Assembly: GCA_025454395.1 (NCBI GenBank)
Contig: JALOOM010000010.1
Coordinates: 1-64,000 of the forward strand
Direction of reading: 5' to 3'
Length of the DNA: 64,000 bases
Source: Elainella sp. Prado103
Lineage (GTDB): Bacteria > Cyanobacteriota > Cyanobacteriia > Elainellales > Elainellaceae
The notes under the pieces are model-generated. The model did no database searches, was not told the origin of the DNA, and saw only the letters and a program-made list of their open reading frames with translations. Positions 9,421 to 16,317 of the stretch are shown in pieces. The number at the start of each line of letters is the position of its first letter. The first letter of the stretch is position 1. The position numbers and the translations under genes were made by a program.

Positions 9421-9474
9421 CTAGAACCGATAGTTACTCTAGAACCGATAATTACTCTAGAACCGATAGTTACG
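9421..9474. repeat. 18-bp tandem repeat duplicating the 3' end of the GDYXXLXY gene
   Basis: Two 18-bp copies (9421-9438 and 9439-9456) repeat the terminal 18 bp of the adjacent minus-strand gene (9457-9474), including its stop codon. Because the unit is a multiple of three, each copy ends in another in-frame stop. Confidence 0.8.
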
Positions 9475-10116
9475 ATCGGCCACCCAGAGGCTGATCGGCA
9501 CAGCATTGCCCGTTGGATCAACTTTGACATCGACCACAAAGGCGTGCTGATCGGGTTGTTGGCTGATATCTTGATTGAGACGATCGCGTTGGGTTTCGGG
9601 CATATAGTAGGTTTCGAGCCCGTAGGTGATAGCACCATAGCGATCAGTCTGGCCCTGGATAGCGATCTGATTGGCCGGTAACGAGTCGGGTCGGGTTGGG
9701 CTGAGCCGCACCGGCTGCCAGGGTTGGGGAGGCTGGGTTTGCTGGGTTGGAGCTTCCAGAATCAAATAGAACGATCGCACTGGATAGCGGTTCTGCTCGA
9801 TCCATTCGCCACCCGGCAGTTGTTTCAATCGATCGATCTGCCCGATTTCATAGCCCAGGGTTTGATAATGTCCTCGCAATAAATCATAGGGATCCACTGG
9901 AGCGGTCTGGAGGGTGACATTGCGACCGGCTATGTAAGTGTAGGCATCTTGAGCCGGAATCAACAAAATCAACCCCATCTGGATCAGCAATGGGATCCAG
10001 AGAGACCGACTCGATAGACGATGACCAGTTCCTGATGGGGCAGGGGGCAGAGAAGGTGCCTCGACCGCCGGTTCAGCAGGTAGTGGTTGAGGTTGACGAA
10101 AAGACCGAAACTTCAT
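9457..10116 (-). CDS. GDYXXLXY-type membrane-anchored protein
   Basis: About 219 residues from the ATG at 10116. This start is fixed by GAGGAG 7 nt upstream; an in-frame codon 39 bp earlier has no site. A Pro-rich N-terminal tail is followed by one transmembrane helix (~residues 40-62) and a periplasmic-side domain with VDPYDLLRGHYQTLGYEI, the signature of the GDYXXLXY family (here DPYDLLRGHY). These proteins are commonly encoded next to DUF2157 membrane proteins, as here (92 bp downstream, same strand). The function is unknown. Confidence 0.8.
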   Translation of the reverse strand: MKFRSFRQPQPLPAEPAVEAPSLPPAPSGTGHRLSSRSLWIPLLIQMGLILLIPAQDAYTYIAGRNVTLQTAPVDPYDLLRGHYQTLGYEIGQIDRLKQLPGGEWIEQNRYPVRSFYLILEAPTQQTQPPQPWQPVRLSPTRPDSLPANQIAIQGQTDRYGAITYGLETYYMPETQRDRLNQDISQQPDQHAFVVDVKVDPTGNAVPISLWVADRNYRF

Positions 10117-10207
10117 GATATGGCTCCTCAAAACAGCAGAATTCAATCCAATCAAACAGTCAATCCAATCAAACAGTCATGCTCTAATGGTTTGCGAGGA
10201 GCTGGGG

Positions 10208-11683
10208 TTACGTTTGCTGAGGACTGGATAGCTGCGATCGATCGGGTTTAGCATGGCGTTCAAACCAGAGTCCGGCAGCAATCACCCCCATCCCACAGAG
10301 GGCAAATACGATCGATTTCAAAATTAATCCAGTGTTATATTCCAACATGCGACTGAGAATGCCTAAAACGAGTAGGGTCATACCGCCCCAGAATCGGCCA
10401 CGCTGACTGAGGGCTAAACCATCTCGAATCAGCCCCCCTGCTAATAAAAACAGCATGAAATTAAACAAGATGGTGCCTAGACTGCCAATGCCATCCGGAA
10501 TCAGATCCCAATGCAAGACCAATAATAGAGACATCAGCCCGATGAGAAGAGCGATCGTGCCACTATGAAGGGCGCAGGTTTGTCTCCAACCTTGCCAGTC
10601 GTGCCGCAGTTGCAGCCAGCCTAGTCCGGTGATTATTGTCAGGACAATGCCATCCAGTAAAGGATGCCAATGATCTAACGATCCGATTGAGCCGCTGCTA
10701 GGGCTATGCCAGAAGCCACCAAAGGAGAGGACAAAGAGCGGAATGCCTAACCACCAATAGGACAGACTGCGCGCAATCGACTGAAAGGGATCGACGCTGC
10801 GAGAAGATCGCCAGATGCGGCTACTGTAGCTCCAGAGTAGGGCAGGAGGTAAAGCGATCGCCATCACCCTCAGCCAACCAGCCGACAGGGGAAGCTCAGA
10901 TTGCCAACTGAGGAGATTGCCACTGAGAGAACCCGTGATCAGGAGACTCGCTAACCCAAAAAGCACCCGCGATCGACAGCGGTAAGCCAGGGGAATGAAG
11001 AGGCCGCTAGCGACCAAGGGTAAATGAAAGATCATCAGTTGCCAGAGGGAGGTCGGATCTGCCGACCAGCGATCAAAAATGCTCATCCAGTAGCCAATGG
11101 CGATTAGAATCCAGGACAGCACTCCCAGGGAGACTAACCGCAGGCTGTAAGCCATCAGAATGACTCCCAACCCCCACACCAGAAAAAGTTCGTAAAGGTT
11201 ACCACTCTGGTGAAACATTTGGGAGAGCAAAGCGAGATTGGCACCGAACAAAAGCCCTCCTAACAGCAGCAACCCTTGACCTAAACGCTGTTGCCCTTTG
11301 AGATCGGCCGGCCGTCTCCACAGATAAAATCCGGCTACATTGACTCCCAAAAATAACCCCAAGAGCAGCAGCAACTTCATGAGGCGCGACCAGTCTTGCC
11401 AGTTAGCCGCGACAAAGGTGATCGCAGCCAGTCCGAGTAAGATACTACCCAACCCCATCAAAATGGCGATGAAGCGATGGCTGGATTCCTGTTCTAATCG
11501 CCGAAATTGATAGCGATCGGCTAATTTCTCATAGAGAGCGGCATCAATCCATCCAGCCTGCCACCAAGTTTCGGCTTCTCGACGCAACTGCCGACGAAAT
11601 TTTTCGGAATGTTCTAGGGGCTGAGTGAGCGGTGGAGTAGGAGTCGGATCGGAAAATTGTTCTGGAACTGAGTCGGGTGTCAT
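10208..11683 (-). CDS. DUF2157 polytopic membrane protein
   Basis: About 491 residues. An N-terminal cytosolic DUF2157 region (~25-95) contains the LRREAETWWQAGWIDAALYEKLADRY segment in parts, followed by roughly 12 transmembrane segments. The ATG at 11683 has GAGG 9 nt upstream; the longer frame begins with a TTG. It probably forms an operon with the GDYXXLXY gene immediately downstream, a pairing seen widely in bacteria, but no biochemical role is established. Three copies of a 12-bp repeat (11699-11734) lie just before the gene and overlap its likely leader. Confidence 0.82.
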   Translation of the reverse strand: MTPDSVPEQFSDPTPTPPLTQPLEHSEKFRRQLRREAETWWQAGWIDAALYEKLADRYQFRRLEQESSHRFIAILMGLGSILLGLAAITFVAANWQDWSRLMKLLLLLGLFLGVNVAGFYLWRRPADLKGQQRLGQGLLLLGGLLFGANLALLSQMFHQSGNLYELFLVWGLGVILMAYSLRLVSLGVLSWILIAIGYWMSIFDRWSADPTSLWQLMIFHLPLVASGLFIPLAYRCRSRVLFGLASLLITGSLSGNLLSWQSELPLSAGWLRVMAIALPPALLWSYSSRIWRSSRSVDPFQSIARSLSYWWLGIPLFVLSFGGFWHSPSSGSIGSLDHWHPLLDGIVLTIITGLGWLQLRHDWQGWRQTCALHSGTIALLIGLMSLLLVLHWDLIPDGIGSLGTILFNFMLFLLAGGLIRDGLALSQRGRFWGGMTLLVLGILSRMLEYNTGLILKSIVFALCGMGVIAAGLWFERHAKPDRSQLSSPQQT

Positions 11684-11698
11684 AGTGACAATCCTCAA

Positions 11699-11734
11699 CG
11701 AAAATCAAGTCGAAAATCAAGTCGAAAATCAAGT
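11699..11734. repeat. 12-bp tandem repeat (three copies)
   Basis: cgaaaatcaagt occurs three times in perfect tandem just upstream of the DUF2157 start. A 9-bp repeat caattgcct follows at about 11763-11790. Neither is coding. Confidence 0.8.
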
Positions 11735-11886
11735 CGATTTATCAAGATGATCAAACTAGGAAAATTGCCTCAATTGCCTCAATTGCCTAGCCTTGTATTT
11801 AATCAATAACGAATTTGTCAGACCTTGCCGTTCGATCGCGGACAGTCTATCGAACTGTCTCTTCCTCTAACAATTCAGTTGGCAGA

Positions 11887-11924
11887 CCAAAATACTAGAA
11901 ACCCGCCTCTGAACTGGAGACGGG
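11887..11924 (-). terminator. Candidate hairpin terminator after the PPC-repeat protein
   Basis: Minus-strand arms CCCGtCTC / GAGgCGGG with a 7-nt loop lie 47 nt past the stop of the 11971-13482 gene and are followed by TTTCTAGTATTTT. The T-tract is interrupted, so support is modest. Confidence 0.4.
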
Positions 11925-11970
11925 AAAATGGATGTATGGATTTTATGTCAGGCTTGCCAGCCGATTTAGA

Positions 11971-13482
11971 TTACACGATCGCAACAGTCACTCCATAATT
12001 TGTCCCTTCAGAAAAACTGCTAGAAGGACTAACCCGGAAATAATAGTCAGTGCCACCGAGGCTTCCCGTTAAGGCTTTACTGAAGGTTGCTCCGCCACCC
12101 GCCGCTGCAAAACCGCTGGTGCCACCGATCGAATTGCCCAGCGCATCTTGTAATCCGTAGACCAAGCTAGCAGTCGTGACCTCGCCTCCTGCACCACTGA
12201 GAGTCACATTCAGGGTTTGATTCGAGAATAAGGTTACTTTGTAGTAATCATCACCATCACCGATCCCAACAAAGTCATTTACTGTTAACGGAGTAGCACT
12301 GGGAGTCAGGAATCTGGCAGTCGGACGGGTGTTTCCAGCCAAATCAGGAACTGGAGTGGAAGATACATTCAAGGTGTAGTCGGTGCCATCCGAACTTTCA
12401 TAGATGGTATTCACCTCTAGAAAATAAGTTCCAGCCGCAATATTTTTATTGATCGCTGCACCACCACTGCCACTGTATACCGATTCGGAAGTAATCAAGT
12501 TGCCCAAACCATCTCGTAGTGCAACTCTAACGGCATTCTCAATTAAATTACCATTGATGCCCTTTAATTCCACAGCAAATCGTTCTGTCGGTGCTCCGGT
12601 GCCATCCACGGTAATGCGGTAGAAATCCTGCTGATCACCTGCTCCCACAAACTCAGTGATCGCGGTTGGAGCGCTGGTGAGACTGAGCGATCGGGCATTG
12701 CCAAAAGTATTCCCTGCCGTATCGGGAATCAGCGTTGTGGCAAGACTGAGGTTGTAAGGGGTGGGAGTGGTGCGATCGGAATTGATTTGTAAGTAATAAG
12801 TCCCTGCTGCCACAGTTTTGCTGAAGTTGGTGCCGCCATCACTGGAATAGAGTGACTCAGCTTTAATCACATTGCCCAACTGATCCCGTAAATTGATCGT
12901 TGCTCCAGTGTCTTGACCCGTTTTGGTGAAACTTAAGTTAATTTTGGCGCTCGGATGATTAGTATCTCCAACCGTAAATACATAGTAATCATCTGGATCA
13001 ACACTGGAAACGACATCACTAAAGGAATTAGGAACACTGGAGAGGACGATCGATCGAGCTGTACCGAGAGAATTGCCAGCTAAATCGATCGCTCCATTGG
13101 GACGGGGTGCTGTTCCGATGACCGGGCTATTACTAGGTGTGAGCTGGCTGGAAGCAGTGAGCTGATACCGAGTTTTATTCTTACCTTTTAAGGTCGTTTG
13201 CAACGTATAGGAACCGGCTGATAGCACACGACGGATCTTTTCTGGCAAATTGCCTTTGTTTTTGGAGGCAACCATCACTTGACCACTGGCATCCCGCAGC
13301 AATAAATCCACATTGGCTTTGCGATGAATTCCCTTCAAGCTGGCATTAAAACTGCTGCGGCTTGTGAGTGTGAAGGTAAAAAAGTCTTTACGATTATTCT
13401 GGCTCAGTCGATCTTTCACAGAAACGGTGGACAAGGATCGAGCAGAGGTGTTCGGAGTGGGCAAATGTCCAGTATTCATCAT
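11971..13482 (-). CDS. Multi-PPC-domain surface-type protein
   Basis: About 503 residues made of four consecutive ~100-residue beta-sandwich repeats of the pre-peptidase C-terminal type. Each has a D-D-(Y/F)-Y strand (DDYYVFTV, QQDFYRITV, GDDYYKVTL), a middle L-R-D-x-L-G-N strand and an (A/S)GTYYL-type end. The linkers share an AGNT...AR.L pattern. There is no Sec signal peptide and no protease domain; PPC domains normally trail secreted enzymes, so a stand-alone array suggests an exported structural or adhesive protein, perhaps by type I secretion (inference). The ATG at 13482 is preferred over an upstream TTG. No clear ribosome site is visible. Confidence 0.65.
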   Translation of the reverse strand: MMNTGHLPTPNTSARSLSTVSVKDRLSQNNRKDFFTFTLTSRSSFNASLKGIHRKANVDLLLRDASGQVMVASKNKGNLPEKIRRVLSAGSYTLQTTLKGKNKTRYQLTASSQLTPSNSPVIGTAPRPNGAIDLAGNSLGTARSIVLSSVPNSFSDVVSSVDPDDYYVFTVGDTNHPSAKINLSFTKTGQDTGATINLRDQLGNVIKAESLYSSDGGTNFSKTVAAGTYYLQINSDRTTPTPYNLSLATTLIPDTAGNTFGNARSLSLTSAPTAITEFVGAGDQQDFYRITVDGTGAPTERFAVELKGINGNLIENAVRVALRDGLGNLITSESVYSGSGGAAINKNIAAGTYFLEVNTIYESSDGTDYTLNVSSTPVPDLAGNTRPTARFLTPSATPLTVNDFVGIGDGDDYYKVTLFSNQTLNVTLSGAGGEVTTASLVYGLQDALGNSIGGTSGFAAAGGGATFSKALTGSLGGTDYYFRVSPSSSFSEGTNYGVTVAIV

Positions 13483-13862
13483 GGTGGCAAAAGATGGCAA
13501 AACTAAAAAGACAACAGCATGGGATCTGGCTAGTCCGATCGGACTGACAATCGACCTGACAATGGATGGTTTATGTCCATTCCTCTCGATCGGGACCGGC
13601 TCTGTTGCTTTATTGGATCTAGCTCCGAGTTTTATGCAGCCAAAAAATCACACTGTCCAAAAAATCACACTGTCCAAAAAATCACACTGTCCAAAAAACA
13701 CTGTCCAAAAACCTTTGATATCGATCGAATCCTGGTAATATCCCAGGCAAAACTCAATGATTCGACTGGAATTGTTCGCCCTAAGGGATTTATTCTCTTG
13801 GAATTGCTCGATCGCCACCACAATCAGTCAGAATCTTATAGGGATCAGTAGGATAATTGCAG
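13483..13862. other. Intergenic region between PPC-repeat gene and cysteine synthase
   Basis: This 380-bp divergent region contains a 17-bp tandem repeat (caaaaaatcacactgtc, copies at 13641, 13658, 13675 and a shortened one at 13692-13705). I see no confident promoter and no convincing coding frame. Confidence 0.55.
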
Positions 13863-14852
13863 ATGGATATTAAAGACGGATTTGTTCATGCGGTTGGCAA
13901 TACGCCTCTCATTCGGCTCAATAGCTTCTGCGAAGAAACCGGTTGTGAAATTTTAGGGAAGGCAGAATTCCTCAATCCGGGTGGATCGGTGAAGGATCGA
14001 GCTGCGCTTTACATCATTCAAGACGCAGAGCGCCAAGGACTGCTGAAGCCGGGTGGTACGGTGGTGGAAGGCACGGCGGGTAATACAGGGATCGGGCTCG
14101 CCCATATTTGTAATGCCAAAGGCTACAAGTGCTTGATCATTATTCCTGAGACGCAATCCCAGGAAAAAATAGATCTGCTGCGCACCTTGGGAGCAGAAGT
14201 TCGACCCGTACCGGCCGTGCCCTACCGCGATCCCAACAACTATGTGCGGCTATCCGGGCGCATTGCCTCTGAGATGGAGAATGCAATCTGGGCTAATCAA
14301 TTCGATAATCTAGCCAACCGGCTGGCCCACTACGAAACGACCGGGCCAGAGATTTGGCAGCAAACCGATGGACAGGTAGATGCTTGGGTGGCAGCTACAG
14401 GCACGGGTGGCACCTATGCCGGTGTTTCGCTGTTTCTCAAGGAGAAAAATCCCCAGATTCGCTGCGTCCTGGCCGATCCAATGGGTAGTGGACTCTATAG
14501 CTATGCCAAAACCGGCGAGATCAAAATTGAAGGTAGCTCGATCACCGAAGGAATTGGCAACAGCCGAGTCACCGCCAACATGGAAGGGGTACCGATCGAT
14601 GATGCCCTGCAAATCGACGATCAAGAAGCGTTGCGAGTGGTTTATCAGCTCCTGCGGCAAGACGGGCTATTTATGGGTGGCTCAGTTGGGATTAATGTCG
14701 GCGCGGCCGTGGCTTTAGCCAAGCAAATGGGGCCCGGCCACCGGATTGTCACCGTCCTATGTGATGGCGGAGCCCGCTATCAGTCTCGCCTATTTAACCG
14801 CGACTGGCTGGCTGAAAAAGGACTACTGGTAGAGGCGGACGAATCCACCTGA
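13863..14852 (+). CDS. cysK: Cysteine synthase (O-acetylserine sulfhydrylase), PLP enzyme
   Basis: The enzyme makes cysteine from O-acetylserine and sulfide with pyridoxal phosphate, in the cytosol. 329 residues. The PLP lysine is K44 in PGGSVKDRAA, the phosphate-binding loop is GTAGNTGIG (~70-78), a second glycine loop is ATGTGGTYAG, and a serine/glycine PLP-ring contact lies in the C-terminal GGSVGIN region. It is of the fold-type II CysK family, slightly closer to the subgroup with LFNRDWL near the C-terminus. The ATG at 13863 is chosen over an in-frame TTG six bases earlier. It stands alone, with no sulfur genes beside it. Confidence 0.92.
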   Translation: MDIKDGFVHAVGNTPLIRLNSFCEETGCEILGKAEFLNPGGSVKDRAALYIIQDAERQGLLKPGGTVVEGTAGNTGIGLAHICNAKGYKCLIIIPETQSQEKIDLLRTLGAEVRPVPAVPYRDPNNYVRLSGRIASEMENAIWANQFDNLANRLAHYETTGPEIWQQTDGQVDAWVAATGTGGTYAGVSLFLKEKNPQIRCVLADPMGSGLYSYAKTGEIKIEGSSITEGIGNSRVTANMEGVPIDDALQIDDQEALRVVYQLLRQDGLFMGGSVGINVGAAVALAKQMGPGHRIVTVLCDGGARYQSRLFNRDWLAEKGLLVEADEST

Positions 14853-14903
14853 TCGAGTGTGTGCAAGAGCATAATGATCACGAAGGCGTGAATTCTGAAG
14901 AAT

Positions 14904-14945
14904 CGATCGTGTAGATGATCAGCCCATCAGGTTCTTACACGATCG
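14904..14945. repeat. Long inverted repeat after cysteine synthase
   Basis: Perfect 10-bp arms CGATCGTGTA (14904-14913) and TACACGATCG (14936-14945) flank a 22-nt loop. It lies about 50 nt after the stop, with no T-tract. It may act in 3'-end formation or stability, or just be a chance HIP1-rich inverted repeat. A run of gatcgaaccccgatc-like repeats follows to ~15050. Confidence 0.55.
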
Positions 14946-15065
14946 AGCCCCGATCGAACCCCGATCGAGGTGGGATTGAATTGGAATTGATTCCTGATTG
15001 ATTCCTGATCGAACCCCGATCAAACTGGGATCGAACCGATCCAGGTTTAGTCGGATTCGATCGGC

Positions 15066-15614
15066 TTAAGAATTAATAATCGACAAATTTAACTCATAGC
15101 GGTTCTGCCCTGCTGCCTTAGACGTGATCTTGATGTAATAGGTGGTTTCACTCAACCCTTCTGGATAGACAAAAGATCGCCCTGCCTGTACCGTTTGGCG
15201 GCTGCCCGCGATCGGCTTGCCCTGTTGATCTAAGAGGGTGATTGAAATGGGTGCGTTCGATCGATTGCGGAGTTGGCAGCTCAGTAATAGTCCTTCACTT
15301 TGAAAAGTGTTGAGTGCCACATTGTCAAACAAGCGGTAAAAGTCAGGATCTTTTCGCCCAGTTTTGTCGCGCAACGGTCGATTCACACCTGGCGGAGCAA
15401 AACCTTGCAGATAGGGACGCACAGAAGTTGCCTCACTCAAACGGTTGCCTCCCAGATCGCTCGATCGTGCCCTTAATCGAAGTGTTTGCCCACCGCTTGG
15501 ACTCATCTTGTGGCTTAAACCCGCTTGTGCCCCTGTCTTCTGGGCCGATTTGATGGTGGGTACTCCAACGGGGATTGGCGGTTCAGACTGAAGTGGACTA
15601 CGCGAAAAATTCAT
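15066..15614 (-). CDS. Single PPC-like domain protein
   Basis: About 182 residues. A Ser/Gln-rich N-terminus (~1-45) has no signal peptide. A PPC-like beta-sandwich follows: DPDFYRLFD, LSCQLRNRSNAPISITLLDQ in parts, then GLSETTYYIKI. The order of strands matches the repeats of the 11971-13482 protein. It is divergent from the tandem-HTH gene at 15781, and two palindromes lie in the shared control region, one only ~25 bp upstream of this start (15614). That suggests it may be a target of the regulator (inference). Confidence 0.6.
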   Translation of the reverse strand: MNFSRSPLQSEPPIPVGVPTIKSAQKTGAQAGLSHKMSPSGGQTLRLRARSSDLGGNRLSEATSVRPYLQGFAPPGVNRPLRDKTGRKDPDFYRLFDNVALNTFQSEGLLLSCQLRNRSNAPISITLLDQQGKPIAGSRQTVQAGRSFVYPEGLSETTYYIKITSKAAGQNRYELNLSIINS

Positions 15615-15637
15615 GAACAAAATCCCAAAGATTTATA

Positions 15638-15697
15638 CCTAAAAAATTTTAGGCCAAGGATTTAGGATTGACAAGATTTTGCCTAAATAAATTTAGG
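15638..15697. promoter_or_regulatory. Two related palindromes in the divergent XRE/PPC control region
   Basis: CCTAAAA-AA-TTTTAGG (15638-15653) and CCTAAAT-AA-ATTTAGG (15682-15697) are both 7-2-7 inverted repeats with centres 44 bp apart, and an ATTTAGG half-site lies at 15660-15666. A plus-strand TTGACA (15668-15673) sits between them, and a minus-strand TATAAA adjoins the first palindrome. This layout is typical of repressor operators and suggests autoregulation by the tandem-HTH protein encoded at 15781 (inference). Confidence 0.5.
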
Positions 15698-15780
15698 GAA
15701 GCCCCTCAAATCTGTTACCCTATGAACAGCATTCCCCGTCTCCCCCTCATTCCTCTTCCTTCGCTCCTTGTGCTGCCTCC

Positions 15781-16272
15781 ATGCCACCACACTCCCCCTC
15801 TGATCGCTCCAACATTGCTGCCCTCCGGGAAATAGCCCACCTCACCCAGCGCCAGCTTGCCGACCAAGTAGGGGTCACCGAAACCACGATCGCCAATTGG
15901 GAGCAGGGCCGGAGTGGGATGGAGTGGATCGCACGGCTGACCCGGCTTTGTCGGGCGTTGAACTGTGTTTTATCCGATTTGATTGAAGTGTCCAGCACCG
16001 GCGAACTGATGCCGCGCATCATGGGGCTGCGAGAACAGCGCCAGCTCACCCAGCGCCAGTTGGCAGAGCAGATTAGTGTCACCGAAACCACGATCGCCAA
16101 TTGGGAACGGGGTCGGAGTGGCTTAGAGTGGATTGAACGCCTGATTCGGCTCTGTGTCGCGCTCAATTGCCAGTTAGAGGATTTAATCGATTCGCCCGAA
16201 ACTGCAATGCCTGGATCGCGCCCTTCGCTGGCAGAGTTGCTGCATCAAACTCAAGTCAAGCCTCGTCTTTAA
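15781..16272 (+). CDS. Tandem XRE-family helix-turn-helix regulator
   Basis: 163 residues containing two Cro/CI-type HTH domains (~12-68 and ~78-138). They are near-copies: each has LTQRQLA(D/E)Q, TETTIANWE(Q/R)GRSG and LIRLC/LTRLC followed by ALNC.LxDLI. The nucleotide sequence of the two halves is also nearly identical over long stretches, so the duplication is recent or under gene conversion. Two HTHs in one chain can bind both half-sites of an operator. The stop codon overlaps a start (TAATG) in a triplicated 16-bp repeat leading to the next gene. Confidence 0.85.
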   Translation: MPPHSPSDRSNIAALREIAHLTQRQLADQVGVTETTIANWEQGRSGMEWIARLTRLCRALNCVLSDLIEVSSTGELMPRIMGLREQRQLTQRQLAEQISVTETTIANWERGRSGLEWIERLIRLCVALNCQLEDLIDSPETAMPGSRPSLAELLHQTQVKPRL

Positions 16273-16317
16273 TGGCAATCATGTCTAATGGCAATCATGT
16301 CTAATGGCAATCATGGG
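16270..16317. repeat. 16-bp triplication spanning stop of HTH gene and start of next gene
   Basis: taatggcaatcatgtc occurs three times (16270-16285, 16286-16301, 16302-16317; the last ends ggg). The first copy contains the HTH stop codon overlapped by an ATG; the third contains the ATG of the 635-residue gene. The three ATGs are in three different frames because the unit is not a multiple of three. Confidence 0.9.
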
